A DNA stretch of 64,000 bases from Phytophthora colocasiae (lineage: Eukaryota > Oomycota > Peronosporomycetes > Peronosporales > Peronosporaceae), in the NCBI GenBank assembly GCA_018806915.1, contig JAGKQI010000096.1:992001-1056000 (forward strand). The letters run 5' to 3'. The notes beneath the pieces were generated by a model. That model was not told where the DNA came from. It saw only the letters and a program-made list of their open reading frames with translations, and did no database searches. This document shows positions 11,818-23,726 of this stretch, piece by piece. The stretch's first letter is position 1; each line of letters starts with the position of its first letter. A program made the translations under genes and the position numbers.

Positions 11818-14772
11818 TTACAGGAAGTCTGCGAGTGAAGATCTCACTGAGAGCACTGGCGTAGTGCTGACCTGCTCCTCTCTATCCTCTGGAATGAGGC
11901 GATCAAAGCGCTCGTAGTCTACAATCACGCGGTCTCGTTCAATGACAGCAAAGTCATCAAAGCGCATGTCGTACGCAAAATCGTCCCAGAAGTACATCTT
12001 GCGCGCGTACACATTCTCCGAAAAAGTCGTATCAAGTCCTGTCAGCAACGCGATGACCGCCACACGCGACTGGGAGAGATCTTCCATAGAGTGAAACTTG
12101 TAGAATGGCGAATTCTCGTTGATGACGTGGATTAGCGTCGCTGGAAGTTTAATAGATGGCCACTCTGCAGTCACCAGAGGAACGTCGTACATTTGACGAA
12201 GCCCTGTCCTTCGGTTTGTGAGGATCACGCCGATGCGGAAGAAGTTCTCGTGCACTTCGCCTGAATGTCTCGTGTTGGCTGCTCGGAATACGAGGCACCG
12301 GTGGCCGTAGATGGTTGAGATCGTCATCTGTGACGAGAAGTGTATATGTGCTCGAGGCCGCGCAAACTTGGACCAAGCGATACCGGTGATGATCGTCACC
12401 GCAATGATTCCCACCATCGACTCAATGAACACAACGACATTCATGTAGACTGCTTTGGGCATAGGTGCCATGGAGCCGTAGCCGATGGTCGCCAGCGTAT
12501 GCACACTCATGTAAAATGCCAGCTCGTATTTGGTGACCACCACATCACTGTAGGATGAAATGTTGTCCGCGTCCAACCAGTACAGCAGCGCAAAGACGAA
12601 GTTGATGACCAGAAACGATAGTACAAAGACGACGATGATCTTAGGCCAGCGGACGTGGAGAGCGCTCTGGTAAAAACGCATGAAGCTGAACGACTTAGGG
12701 ATGTGAACGGGTAAAATTCGTAAAAAGCGAGGCGTATCTTCAACCTCAATTGACACGGCGGACAACGTAGTTTGAGCACGTCGACGCTGCTGATCTGCAT
12801 CATCTTCTCCGTCATCTTCGTCGTCATCATCCTCAATATCCTCAACACCGTCAATGTCATCACACTCGTCCAGCTCATCCTTGTGACCTTCTTCTTGTGA
12901 AATTGTACTGGCATCATCGTCTATCAAAGCGGACCCGGCCATTTCTCTTTGAAGAAGATTCTTTGCTCGAACACCACTTGCGCCTTCAAAAGAACCCCTG
13001 CCACCGTCACTGATGCGTGCATCCACACTACCATGGCGGACACGAGTACTCGCACCACCACTAGATGTTAAATGCTGCACAGTATGCCTGCGTCGTCCTT
13101 CTTCCAGCTTTGTCTGATCCTTTTCTCTCCAAACTCTTAAACCTCCTCTCATTGCAGCTTTAGTTTCGGCAGATGGAGCTTTTGATATTCGCTGAGTTCC
13201 GAAGGGCTGCTGTAGTAATGGTTCAAATAGTGGTTCAAGCCCCAAAGCAAACCTTTTCGGTCCCGGTTTCTTCGAAAATGACACAGGAGGGTGGGAGTGA
13301 GCTGGTGCAGCATCGTCCGTTATTGTAGACTGCCCATCCAAAGACCCTGACCGCGAACTCAGCATGACAGACTCGGAATATTCCGATGGCACCTCATGGA
13401 TGGCCTCTTCATGGTAAGGATGGTTCTCGTCAAAGTGATGAGATACTCTTGATTTGCGATGTGAACGTCCGTGAGCCACATTGTGTGTGTGTCCATCGCC
13501 TTGAATGCTGTCGTGAGGCTTTTTGCTGGAGAAAATTGGCTTGAGATACCTCGCATCGTCAATTGATGCGGATTCTACCGCACTCAGCTTCGCGAAATTC
13601 ATAATAACCTCAGCATTTCGCTCGTTGAATTCCAGTAACTCTGCGAAGCGATATCCCCACATCAAGTTTGCTGCTGTATAGATGTATCGCTCTGAAACCG
13701 TGTCCTGCAACGTTGAGTCAACGCCCGACATTGCAACCTCTATCAGCATATCGGACTGGGCGATATCGTTCTTGGACATCCCATATAGCGGACTGTTTTC
13801 ATCGATAAGATGCACGACAGCGACGCCCATACGAAATGTGATAAAGTTATTCTGCAGCAGCTTGAGGTTGTAAGATGTCAACACTTTAGTTGGAGAGCAA
13901 GCATCATCATCCACAACGCCTTCTCTATCTTGCATCATGAAACTCGCAGCTCGAGAGAGTCTCCGTTTCTGTGTAACTTCATCGTCGTGTGCTCGAATAT
14001 GTTTCGTCTTGTGCTCGACACGTAGCAAATTGACCTTGAAAACTGCCTCCATTATCACATCATGCGTCACGTCCCGTGACTGCGTAGCATTTGCCACTCT
14101 CACAACAAGTGCCAGATACTTATTGCCGTAAGGCTGCATTACACAAACCTTGCTAAATGCCACCTTCGCCTGTGGCTTAGCAAATTTGGCAAACACGAGA
14201 CCTGTAACAGCCGATACCACCATCATCGACGCAAAAGACTCCACAGACATGCTCACGTTCCCACAAGTGCGTGTTGGATACACGACACCGAATCCAATGG
14301 TGGTAAATGTCTGGTAACTTAAGTCAAACGCCTCGAAGAAATGGGTCGGTTCTCCACACATGAAACACGTGACTGCTGCGAAAAAGAAAATGTTGATCAT
14401 GAAAATTGATAGTAAAACCATCAGCAGCATGGGCCAGCGCATATTCAGCAGTACGTAAAGAAAATCCTTGTACGGTTTTCTCGGATTGGAGCTGGTAAAG
14501 ACTCTAGGGAATAGCGAATTGGACGGGAGTCGGATAAACTGTTTCCAGAACGGCATCTCTTCGATACGCGAGCCTGCGTGGAAGATAGAAGTGTCCTCTG
14601 ACCCATTGTCCACCTTGACACCATGCCAAATATGCACCCAGTCCCTTAACGCTGCTGGAACTTGCTGCGTGCCAACATTGAGAGTGCCACGGTTCTGAAT
14701 CCGCTTCTTGGAGGCTGGCATCGAGTCTGAACACGGCAACAGAATCAAGTTAACGTCTTTTTGCCATCGCAT
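11818..14772 (-). CDS. Tandem-repeat inward-rectifier (Kir) potassium channel
   Basis: One uninterrupted ORF of 984 aa contains two complete Kir units. Unit 1 has a first TM helix (LLMVLLSIFMINIFFFAAV), the pore filter TTIGFGVVYPTRTCGN (about residues 157-172), a second TM helix and a Kir cytoplasmic domain. A long Ser-rich and then very acidic linker (DDDDEDDGEDDAD) follows. Unit 2 repeats TM1 (IIVVFVLSFLVINFVFALL), filter ATIGYGSMAP (about 760-769), TM2 and a second cytoplasmic domain. Animal and bacterial Kir channels are tetramers of single units, so this protein would form a channel as a dimer (inference). The frame continues upstream without ATG, so translation starts at 14772 or at 14721 (MPASKK). 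The gene is divergent from the HDHD2 gene. Confidence 0.9.
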   Translation of the reverse strand: MRWQKDVNLILLPCSDSMPASKKRIQNRGTLNVGTQQVPAALRDWVHIWHGVKVDNGSEDTSIFHAGSRIEEMPFWKQFIRLPSNSLFPRVFTSSNPRKPYKDFLYVLLNMRWPMLLMVLLSIFMINIFFFAAVTCFMCGEPTHFFEAFDLSYQTFTTIGFGVVYPTRTCGNVSMSVESFASMMVVSAVTGLVFAKFAKPQAKVAFSKVCVMQPYGNKYLALVVRVANATQSRDVTHDVIMEAVFKVNLLRVEHKTKHIRAHDDEVTQKRRLSRAASFMMQDREGVVDDDACSPTKVLTSYNLKLLQNNFITFRMGVAVVHLIDENSPLYGMSKNDIAQSDMLIEVAMSGVDSTLQDTVSERYIYTAANLMWGYRFAELLEFNERNAEVIMNFAKLSAVESASIDDARYLKPIFSSKKPHDSIQGDGHTHNVAHGRSHRKSRVSHHFDENHPYHEEAIHEVPSEYSESVMLSSRSGSLDGQSTITDDAAPAHSHPPVSFSKKPGPKRFALGLEPLFEPLLQQPFGTQRISKAPSAETKAAMRGGLRVWREKDQTKLEEGRRRHTVQHLTSSGGASTRVRHGSVDARISDGGRGSFEGASGVRAKNLLQREMAGSALIDDDASTISQEEGHKDELDECDDIDGVEDIEDDDDEDDGEDDADQQRRRAQTTLSAVSIEVEDTPRFLRILPVHIPKSFSFMRFYQSALHVRWPKIIVVFVLSFLVINFVFALLYWLDADNISSYSDVVVTKYELAFYMSVHTLATIGYGSMAPMPKAVYMNVVVFIESMVGIIAVTIITGIAWSKFARPRAHIHFSSQMTISTIYGHRCLVFRAANTRHSGEVHENFFRIGVILTNRRTGLRQMYDVPLVTAEWPSIKLPATLIHVINENSPFYKFHSMEDLSQSRVAVIALLTGLDTTFSENVYARKMYFWDDFAYDMRFDDFAVIERDRVIVDYERFDRLIPEDREEQVSTTPVLSVRSSLADFL

Positions 14773-15590
14773 TTTGCCATAACGGACGCTGGGATATGCC
14801 CAGTATGAAACCAGACGTACCGATTTAATCAGCGCGAAACGATAACGAACCAAGCAGCGAAATGACCATGCGCCAACCACTTTAGACACTTTAGACACTT
14901 TAGGCGCTTTGACAACTGGAGGTGAACTGTGGCGTGTTTATATGCCCTACCCGCCGTTGCACTATTTTCAGCAGCCAATGGGTGATGACGAGCACTGTGA
15001 AGCAGGTGGCCGATGCGCAGAGCTTCTCAAGTGTCCCTATAAAGGCGGCGGTGGACGTTCAATGGCGAGTCGTCAATCGTTTTCGACGGTGCAGCAATGC
15101 ACGGACAGAGAACATTTCTCTGCAATCGGAAGTGATGGCTCACTTCCAAGAAAATGAAACAGACACGAGTTGTGCTGAATGTGAATGTGAATGTGTCCAT
15201 CTATACCAGGTTCTGTTGGTCGCGTTAGCCTCGATTTGAGAGCTCTCGTTCCACGGTCTCTTAAGGAGGTTACCAAGACGAAGAGGTTAAACTGTTCCTT
15301 CAAGAGCCTTGAATCCACCCATCCACATCGCTGAGGTGGGGATTCTTTTTCGAATCAGCTAATGCTCCGATCACTGTGTCCAGTATCGGGAGCTCAGATT
15401 CTTGTACATGTACACTGCCTTACAACATGCACGACGACGGTCATGCCAGCTTCATCGTGCTATAGTAACCAAGCAATACTGGAGGGCCAGGGATGGCACA
15501 GGAATGGCATTCGTTTGTTATTTTGATCGATCACTTCAACCCCTGCCTACAGCCAATCAGCTAGCTGATGCTGACACAAATCGCACCACA
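14773..15590. other. Intergenic region between divergent Kir and HDHD2 genes
   Basis: This spacer of 818 bp includes a three-fold run of the unit ACTTTAGAC at about 14879-14905, next to the Kir 5' end. Several short ORFs exist, but none shows family similarity or coding character. It presumably contains both promoters. Confidence 0.4.
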
Positions 15591-16873
15591 ATGTCCAGCA
15601 TCCGCGGCGTTCTCATCGACCTCAGCGGTGCGTGTCTGGCGGCGTCCTTGCAAGCCCACGTTAACCACTATTGTCTCCTTTCGTGCAGGAACTCTGCATG
15701 TAGAGGATACTGTCCTGCCTGGTTGCGCGGCGGCGCTGACGAATCTGTTGTCCTGCCAAGATATCGGTGTGCGCTTCGGTACGTCAAGGTTCGCCAGTGT
15801 CTAAACTTTTTACCTCTAACTTATTGCTTCTTATTGTGCTCTTCCATCGATTCACGCCAGTGACCAACACAACGACCAAATCTCGACGCAAGTTGGTGCG
15901 TCTCTCGTTGAATACAGAGTACCGGTAAGTAAGAATCTTGCGGACTAATGCTCGATTGTATCCTAGATCCAACATCTGCACGATATTGGACTCGAGAACA
16001 TTAAAGCGGAGCACGTTATGACGTCGGGAGGCATTGCCCGTAGCGTGTTGGAGCAGAACAATCTTCGTCCCCTGCTGCTAGTGAATCCTTCCCTCGAGGA
16101 AGAATTCGACGGACTTGACCGCACAAACCCGAACGCTGTAGTCGTTGGTTTGGCACCTGAGCACTTCCACTACGATAAGGTATACTTAGTACTCAACGAG
16201 ACAGTTTCGTGTGGAGGAGGTAAGCACTAACTGTTCGCTTTCGGACAGCTTAATGAAGCGTTCCGCGTGCTGCTAAATGGAGGATCTCTGATTGCACTAC
16301 ACGAAGCACGGTATTTCGCTGGGAATGACGGGCTCAATATCGGCCCCGGAGCATTTGTGAAGGCTCTGGAGTTCTCATCAGGCACTCAAGCGATTGTCAT
16401 TGGGTACGAACACCTTCATCTTATCGTATGTTGTTTCACCTGGACAATACCATGACGATCCAAATTTTACAACGTTTCTCATTGCAGAAAGCCCGCACCT
16501 GCATTTTACGGGCAAGCGCTAACGGACATGTGAGCACGCAACTGCCTATTTGTATCCGCGAATTTTGGTGCTGATACAAGGAACTTGAATGTTGTTGTTC
16601 TCTAGGAACGTTGGCCCGGCAGAGGTGGTGATGGTTGGGGATGACGTTCGACAAGATGTGCACGGTGCTATGGTGTTGGGTATGCATGGTGTGCTGGTCC
16701 AGACCGGTAAATACAGAAGTGGCGATGAAGCGAAAATTGGTACGTTGGGGCTTCCGTTACGCAATCTTGAGTGTGGTAACTCATGGCTGTTGTGTTTAGA
16801 TCCTCCTCCTTCGTACGTTGCGGAGGGCTTTCCGAATGCCGTCGAGTGGATTCTGGAGCGCAACTCGTCCTGA
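15591..16873 (+). CDS. HDHD2: HDHD2-type haloacid dehalogenase-like phosphatase
   Basis: Eight small exons (15591-15627, 15689-15778, 15861-15895, 15967-16179, 16249-16403, 16488-16529, 16606-16739, 16800-16873) encode 259 aa. HAD motifs are clear: motif I LIDLSGTLHVED with Ser replacing the second Asp, as in animal HDHD2. Motif II is RFVTNTT, motif III Lys is in VIGKPAPAFYGQAL, and motif IV is MVGDDVRQDVHGA. NAVVVGLAPEHFHYDKLNEAFR is also close to animal HDHD2 and LHPP. The third exon uses the donor at 15896 rather than the better-looking one at 15925, because only the first keeps the reading frame and alignment. It is a cytosolic phosphatase of uncertain substrate. The exon count is high for this window. 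Confidence 0.92.
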
Positions 16874-17106
16874 ATAACAACGTAAAACATGATCGCGTTT
16901 GTCATCAAGGGAACTGTAGTGCCACCCAAATCAATAGTTGTACCGGTTCGCTTCCCAGCCACTCATTTTTTGCTGACTCACTGATGAGATTGATCGCCTG
17001 TCCTAATAAAAATGGACCAAGTGCAAGATGCCCCAGCTTGGACACCGTTCGCAGAACATTTCTCATTGAATCAGTAAAATGGTAGCTTGAGTGAGGCAGT
17101 GCAGGC

Positions 17107-17141
17107 TGAACGTACAAGTACACCTTAAGGTGTACGTTCCA
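17107..17141. repeat. Imperfect inverted repeat
   Basis: The right arm AAGGTGTACGTTC has its complement GAACGTACACCTT on the left, split by a 6-base insert (CAAGTA). The arms meet head to head at CTTAAG. The role is unknown. Confidence 0.5.
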
Positions 17142-17308
17142 ACAAAGTTCAGTCCGTTGAAACGACTACCTCGCTGAAACCGAGGATGACGAGATGGAGC
17201 AGAAAAGGTATATACATGTACAAGTGTATGCCTGGTAAATGTGCCTGTCCCGAATGAAAGATCGTCATGAGATGTATGTGCAAGCGACTCGTCAAGCTTG
17301 TGGAACTT

Positions 17309-17335
17309 ACGAGCGCCGTGCTTCACGGCGCTCGT
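17309..17335. repeat. Perfect 12-bp hairpin with 3-base loop
   Basis: ACGAGCGCCGTG, loop CTT, then CACGGCGCTCGT form a perfect GC-rich stem. No T-run follows and the nearest genes are 440 bp or more away. It could be a structured RNA element, a transposon remnant or chance. Confidence 0.6.
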
Positions 17336-17978
17336 TAGTACACTGGTACCAAACAACATTTTTTTTCACGATTCCATGGATGTAAAATATGTAAAATCTT
17401 ATGCAGTAATCGAAAGACTAAGTCCCAAGGGACGAGCGACACTTTTGTTACGGCTTCAAAGACGTTTTCCGCGCTCGCTTCGTTGGCGTTCGCACACTGG
17501 CTCGTGAAGAATCAGGCGCGACTGTATCGTAAAGGCGCGAATGCACGCGCCGTCGGCGAGCATTCGATCTTGCCAAAGCGTTGCACTTGCTCGTCACTAC
17601 AACCCACCACGGCTTGTTGCAACACCAACACGAAGTAAAAAAAAACCAACTCAAATAATTAAAAAAAAAAACTTGAGAATGTAGGAGGTTCTGCACTACT
17701 AAGCCGTTGATATCAACGTACGAGGGTAAGTGAACCATTAAACCTTGCGCCATCGTTCACTTGTTGCCTCTGTTTATTCAACTCGTCCACTTCAGCTTCA
17801 GCGTTAGTGCTCTTTTCTAAAAAGCGCGTCCATAAAAAACCTTTCTACAAAAACGAAATGGCACGAGATCCAAAGTGCAAAAAACACCAAGAAAAGGCGC
17901 AGAAGGCCGCTTCATAGTCAGTCACAGTACGTTTCGCCCTCTTGCCGCCTTCTCGCCACCTCCTCACTTGCAAACCTC

Positions 17979-20900
17979 ATGGCCGAGAGGCCCCAGCAGC
18001 TCGCCCTGGCCCGCGTCGCGGAGCTCGAGCTCCCTTCGGACCGTAGCGGACGTCGTACGAGCAACAGCAGCACTAGCAGCAGCGAACTGGAGCGTCTGCA
18101 CGAAGAACTCAAGTTGGAGATCAAGCCCCAACGGCTGCAACGCCAGTACACGCTCAATGTACCGCCGTTCAGTGCTGGTGTAGCCTCTATCACGCGACCA
18201 GGACTGCTGGACGCCCCTCCTGACGCGCTGGAGGACGTTTTGACCCGTTGGGAGAAGAATCGCGTTAAATGGCGTCACTTGGCGTCCGATGATGAAAATC
18301 AAGACACAGACCAGACCGGATCCAGTCTAGAAGACGGTGGAGATTTGTTTGAGAACGTCCAGAAGACAGAGACCTTCGATGTGACCTTTGGAGATGGTTT
18401 CCTCGGAGTGGAGTTCGTGTTCGATGCAGTAAAGAATAAGGTTGTGATCAAGAGCGTACAGACGGAGGCGTGGGCTACCATGGCGATGCATATCCCGTCA
18501 GGAGTTACTATTACGAAAGGGTTATCAGTGGAGGCGGTGAACGGACAAACGGTGGATGCTATGTCGCAGGAAGACGTGCTGGATAATCTACAGTTCAGTA
18601 AGAGACCTATGACTGTGACGTTCCGACGCACAAATAAGGCCGTGGTTGTGTGTAAACTCTGTGAAACGAAAGTGGACGCTAACCACTTGGACGACCATAC
18701 CAACTTCTGTGTCCTGTCCACGAGAGTGGAGCTGGAAGCAGACGGCATTAACAACTCTTTGGTGAAGCTCACTGCGTCGATTAACGCCACGCTCGCAACA
18801 GAGATGATGTCGTCCATATTTGACCAGGAAGAGATGCACATCTACCACGCACTGCGTGTTGTGGCGATCCAAGCGTCAACTTGTGATGTAACCAGTGTGG
18901 ATTCTTTCGCGCTTTGTGCTCGACTAGTGAAAATCATTGACAGAATACGACAACAGGAGGTGGAAACGTCCAGCTTTGCTGTTGAACGTGGTACCAAATA
19001 CTGCTCCCAGCTACGAAACTTGATCCATGCCAAGATGAGTAAAATGCGTGCGTCTCACAAGGTAATGTTGGTCCAGCAGACTCCTATTGAGGTGGCGCGA
19101 GTACCGCTGAAGCGCACCAAATCACTGGAGAACATAGAAAATATCGACTGCCTCCGTGCACCACGACGGTCGAGCCTGAAGTCAGTTTCATATCGTGTTT
19201 CTATTCGTGATTTCCATATCGTCAAACCAATCTCGAAAGGGGCGTTCGGAAAGGTGTATCTGGCGCGGAAGAAAACGACAGGCGACCAATATGCGATTAA
19301 GGTGCTTGCGAAAGAGCACTTACTGCGCAAAAAGCAGGTACAGGGTTTTGCCTGCTGCATGGTTTTTCCGCAATCGTACTGAGCACTTCCTCCATTGTGC
19401 CTCCACAGATAGAGCAGATCGAGACGGAGAGAAATATTCTGGCCAATGTGGTGAGCCCTTTCGTTGTGAAGCTGTTCTGGACCTTCCAAACCAAGTAAGC
19501 ATGTTGTCATAACGGCATTCATGTTGAGCAGAATGGCTTATATTGAGGGTATTTATTTTATTGTCATTAGGCGTAACCTCTTTTTGGTGATGGAATATCT
19601 TCCTGGTGGTGATTTTATGTCGCTGCTGGAGTGTATTGTTCAACTGGAGGAGCAGGTAAGCTGGATATGTACTGCTATATATTCTCGGTGACACTGATCC
19701 ATGACCGATAACTTGTGTTTAGGTGGCATGTGTCTATATCGCTGAGATCGCGATCGCACTTAATCACTTGCATACCAAGAGCTGTGTTCACAGGTTAGAA
19801 GCTCTTTAACTTGTTTTGGTCGCATTGCTTGCATGACGACTTATCCAACCTACGTTTGGATGTACAATTTGCAGAGATTTGAAACCAGACAACATTTTGC
19901 TTTCCTCAACCGGACACATTAAGGTGCGCTCGGCTGCTTTACAATCCCTTACATCTCGATTCTGATCATAGCCGCCATATTTTTGCTCCGTAGCTGACCG
20001 ATTTCGGCTTGTCCGAGGAAGCTGTAGCTGTTAGTGATACCGATTCAGAGCCTGATGACGAGTCGATGGCCCAAGACCCTGGTATACCGCTTGATACAGA
20101 TCTGGGAGATGCGTCATCTGCTTTCCCACCTACCCGTCCGCGGCGAATCTCTAGGAGCTCCAAAAAGAAGTCTGCGTATCAAACGTTTGGAAGATGTGGA
20201 ACCCCCGACTACCTGGCTCCTGAAATCATTCTTGGTGTTACTCATGGCCCGCCTGTGGACTATTGGGCACTTGGGATCATCCTGTACGAGATGCTGGTTG
20301 GCTTTCCGCCGTTTAATGATGACTCTGTCGATGCCATCTTCGAGAACATTATAGCACGGCAAATTCTATGGCCCGATGGCGAGAAGTGCCTGTCACTCGA
20401 GGCAGTGGATTTGATAGACAAATTGCTCGATCCGAACCCGGCGACCCGTATGGGCTGGGAGAGCATCAAGCTGCATCCTTTCTTCAATGGTATCAACTGG
20501 GACACGATCTTGGACTCCGTGCCTCCGTTTGTGCCGACTCTTGAGGGACCCAACGACACCAGTTATTTCAACAACCGGAATCTTACCGACATTTTCATCG
20601 ACGACGATGAATTTGACGTTACTACCCGCTCAGCAAGTAGCAGTCAGAACGTTGATTCTGGACCCGAGAGCGATGCCCAGTCGTTAAATTCATCTGACCC
20701 AAAGGATGATAATGACACGGAGAACAACAACGACAGTTCGGTCTCCACTTCGGATGTCGAAATCTCATGGGGGACAGCAGGGGGTCTAAGAGCTCCCGAC
20801 TCATCATGGGGAACTGCAGGGGCCTTAGGTGCGCTGGATGCAGCGAGCGCTTCTCGTGATGACGAATACATGGAAGACGGTGTACAGGTGGAAGACAACA

Positions 20901-21088
20901 ACAGTCACTTTCGGTTCCCTAGTGGCATGTACGGTAGCCCTGACGATTCCAACCTTTCAGATGCCTTCAGATCTTTCAGCTTTACAAACATGAACGCTCT
21001 TGCTGCTGCATCTCAAGCCGAAGCAGAAATGATAGCCGACACAGAGCAGGAAACAATAACTCCGGCCGGCCCATCCATTCTGATCTAG
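17979..21088 (+). CDS. Rim15/IRE/MAST-type AGC protein kinase
   Basis: The exons are 17979-19337, 19409-19494, 19571-19655, 19723-19793, 19875-19923 and 19994-21088 (914 aa). Residues about 130-218 look like a PDZ fold (GDGFLGVEF). A small zinc-binding block CKLCETKVDANHLDDHTNFC (about 223) matches the finger of plant IRE and fungal Rim15 kinases. The kinase domain begins at about 409: GKGAFGKVYLARKK-type glycine loop (here SKGAFGKVY), AIKVLAKE, HRDLKPDN, DFGLSE, GTPDYLAPEI and YWALGIILYEML. Between DFG and the APE motif lies an acidic, Ser-rich insert of about 60 residues, shorter than but comparable to the Rim15/Greatwall insert. The tail is acidic and Ser-rich. This family acts in nutrient and cell-cycle signalling. 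Kinase certain; subfamily well supported by the finger plus the insert. Confidence 0.92.
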
Positions 21089-21259
21089 ATTGGGAAATCT
21101 CCAGCATCTTTCCGCCAGCCTTTTCCTTTTGTGACCAAGTTTTACCTCTTCTCATATGAGCTCGTCAGCGTCAAGACTATTAGTAATAAATTTCAAGAAC
21201 CATGGCATTCAAAAGTACAACAGCAAGTGAACAGTTCAGCCGACGTATTAATGTCCAGA

Positions 21260-22405
21260 TCAAAGGAAGAAATCGTCCTCTTCCTGCTCTTCTTCCTGCT
21301 CCTCCTTGTCGCTTTCACTCTTCGATGCATCAGAAATTTCATCGTCGTCATCTTGGTCTACAAGAGCTGGGGTATGTTTGGGCTTTTCACCTGACTTGTC
21401 GCGCTTGCTACGAGCCTTCTTCTGCTTCTTCACTTGCTCCTTGGTGGGCTTCTTGAGCAGCAGCTCCACAGCAGGCCTGGCATCATTGGTAGATTTAGAA
21501 TCCTTGCCCTTGCCGTCATTGAAGCAAAACTGGTGGAACGCCTCCGTGGGCTGAAAAGAAGCAATAGCTTCTGCGCGAAGCTCCTTTTGGCGCTTCTGGT
21601 TCTCTTCCGAATGGGGTGCAGAAGGGAAAAGCGCAATGTATGGCTCAGCCTTTGGGTAGTAGTAGATGTACATCATTTCCTCGCGATATGTCTTAAACTT
21701 CTTCTCGTGCTCAGCACGTTCGGTGTTGTCAGTTGTCTGCAGCAACAAATTTAACTAAGACTATTGCAAAATATTGGTAGCACCTCAGTAAAATATCCAC
21801 TTTTCCTCACCTGTTCAATGCGGTTCTTTGCCTGCCGCAATTTACGCATGACCTTGACACGCTCGAAAAATCTTGGCTAGCAATTCAAAATATTTGCATT
21901 AGAGCTCATTCAACAGTGACTGGAACCAGTAGAAACTCACTCTCTTGTACTTCTCAGCATTCTTCTTCTCCACAACAACCTTTTCCTTTTGCTCGTGCTG
22001 TCACAATAACCCACTTCAGTTCTCAACAATTATTAACCTATTAACTTCAAAACCCACTCACCTCTTCCTTTAGCTGCTGGAGTTCTGCCTTCTTGGCCCT
22101 CCGAGTCGCATCCGCCAGACCCTACAAATACCCGATCACGTTTAGCCTACCATATTGTAAAATAATATAATACAATATTGAGGTGAGTATACCCCGCGAC
22201 TGAGAAAGCGCTCGAGACCACGGATGCGGTTCTTGAGCGACGGGACCTTCTTGGCTTGTTGTGTCTTTTTGGAACGCGAGTTCTTAAAGCGCAGTCGGGT
22301 TCCTGATGAAAAAAAAACATAAGAACATTGGTATTGCCGTAAAATCATTGGAGAGAGAGATGCAACAGCCCAGGAGCAGCATGACCCACCTGCAGTCGGA
22401 GCCAT
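21260..22405 (-). CDS. EFG1: rRNA-processing protein Efg1 family
   Basis: Six exons (22405-22390, 22302-22193, 22121-22062, 21997-21941, 21876-21811, 21736-21260) give 261 aa. The first coding exon holds only 16 bases. Conserved blocks are SLKNRIRGLERFLSR, then the basic helix region KAELQQLKEE and NAEKYKR, then FFERVKVMRKLRQAKNR and the YYPKAEPYIALFP segment. Together they define the Efg1 domain of the small-subunit processome, which acts in 18S rRNA maturation in the nucleolus. The C-terminus is Lys-rich, then highly acidic (EEEQEEDDFF). The gene is tail to tail with the kinase, 171 bp apart. Confidence 0.85.
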
Positions 22406-22637
22406 GACGACCGAGAAGATGATGCGCGTTCAAGTTGTTTTGGTTGGAGGCAACTTGCTGAGGAAATCAACCAATAAAAACACGTGTGTGGTCCACCAAT
22501 TTTTAAGTAAAAGTTTGTATCGGAATTTTTTACTTTCACTTTTGTGTTAGATTATCCGACTCAGACAACGCTAGCGTGTTTTATCTCGTAGGAGAATAGC
22601 AACGAATGCAAACGTATCCGTCAAACTTGTCTACAAT

Positions 22638-23501
22638 CTACTGCTTCTTAGCGTTGTATGCCAAGCTTTCCTGGTTGAGCGGGTTTTCTGGAGAGCGACG
22701 CCACTACAAATGAATCAACAACAGTTAGCAACTTCGCAATCCAGTAACACTGAAAGCCTGACGCAATTGTGACCTTACCATTTCGCTCAACTTCTGCTTG
22801 TACTGCGACAGCTTCAAGCCGGGGAAGTCCTCCTTGACCTGCGGCATCATTACTTCCTCGAATGCCTTGTAGGCCGCCTTTGCCCGGCGTTCCGGGTGCT
22901 TCTCCAGCTCCTTATCGCCCACACTAAGCAGATCCAAAGCAGCATCCAGACTGCGCGCCTCCGTAGGACCGTCCTGATTCCTGTTCTGGTTCGCCTGGAA
23001 GTTGTTTTCGAATTTAATAGCCTTTTTGCCAGGTTTGTTGGCCGTTCGGGCCGCCTCTGCCTCTCTGAGCGCAGCCATCTCGGCCTGCGAAAGTTTCTCA
23101 CTGCTGCCTCCATTGCCCTTAAGAGCCGCAAAGCCTGAAGGCTTCTTAGAGCCTCGGTTGTTCTTCTTGACTGCAGGCTTCAGTGCCTCCTCCCAGGGTT
23201 TAGCCACCTCCTTGACTGTCTTCTTCTGCTTGCGGATAGCGTGTTTGTCTTCATCCAGTGCGTGCTCCTCTAGCGCCAAAAGCTTCTGCTTCTCAGCCTT
23301 CTTGGCCTCTTGCTCTGCGCGCTTGCGCTCCTCATCTTGGCGACGTTTCTCGGCGCGCGTGTCCGATCCCTTGGCCCAATCCGCCGACTCGGCAGCAGCA
23401 GCCTTAGCAGCACTAGCAGCGTCTTTAGTAGCCTTTGCAGCGGCTTTCTTGGCCTTGGCAGCTTCCACCTTCGTGTTGACACCTCCCTGCTTCTTGGCCA
23501 T
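22638..23501 (-). CDS. CCDC124: CCDC124 family ribosome-associated protein
   Basis: Two exons, 23501-22779 and 22703-22638, give 262 aa. The N-terminus is a long Ala/Lys/Glu helix (starting MAKKQGGVNTKVEAAKAKK). The conserved C-terminal domain includes EKHPERRAKAAYKAFEE, PGLKLSQYKQKL and, in exon 2, RRSPENPLNQ, which is diagnostic of CCDC124. CCDC124/Lso2 proteins bind idle 80S ribosomes. The start follows the first ATG after the divergent spacer. The gene is head to head with 23727, 225 bp apart, so the two may share a promoter. Confidence 0.92.
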
Positions 23502-23726
23502 GATTGGTCGTGGTAAATTCACTTGTGATAGCACGCTTAGATCTCGAAGTGAGAGTGAGGGAATTCATACTTGGATACAATGCATGACTTTTCACACTGT
23601 CAGAATCAAAAATGGGAGGGGTGTCATGCCTAGGAAGATACTGGTCGCTGTTAACAACGTGGTTCAGATCGTGTACGTACTTTCATTGGTGGAAAAACAT
23701 ATCAACACAAGCGCAATACGATAACG

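Larger units (their letters stand above)
16874..17978. other. Long intergenic region with palindromes
   Basis: This spacer of about 1.1 kb lies between HDHD2 and the AGC kinase. No coding sequence is supported. It holds two inverted repeats (about 17107-17141 and 17309-17335, listed separately), an A-rich stretch at 17636-17672, and the kinase promoter at its right end. Confidence 0.4.

Noticed and set aside
15896..15930. Strong-looking donor GTAAGT at 15925 in the HDHD2 gene
   Set aside because: Using it breaks the frame with the next exon; the donor at 15896 keeps phase and matches the HDHD2 alignment.
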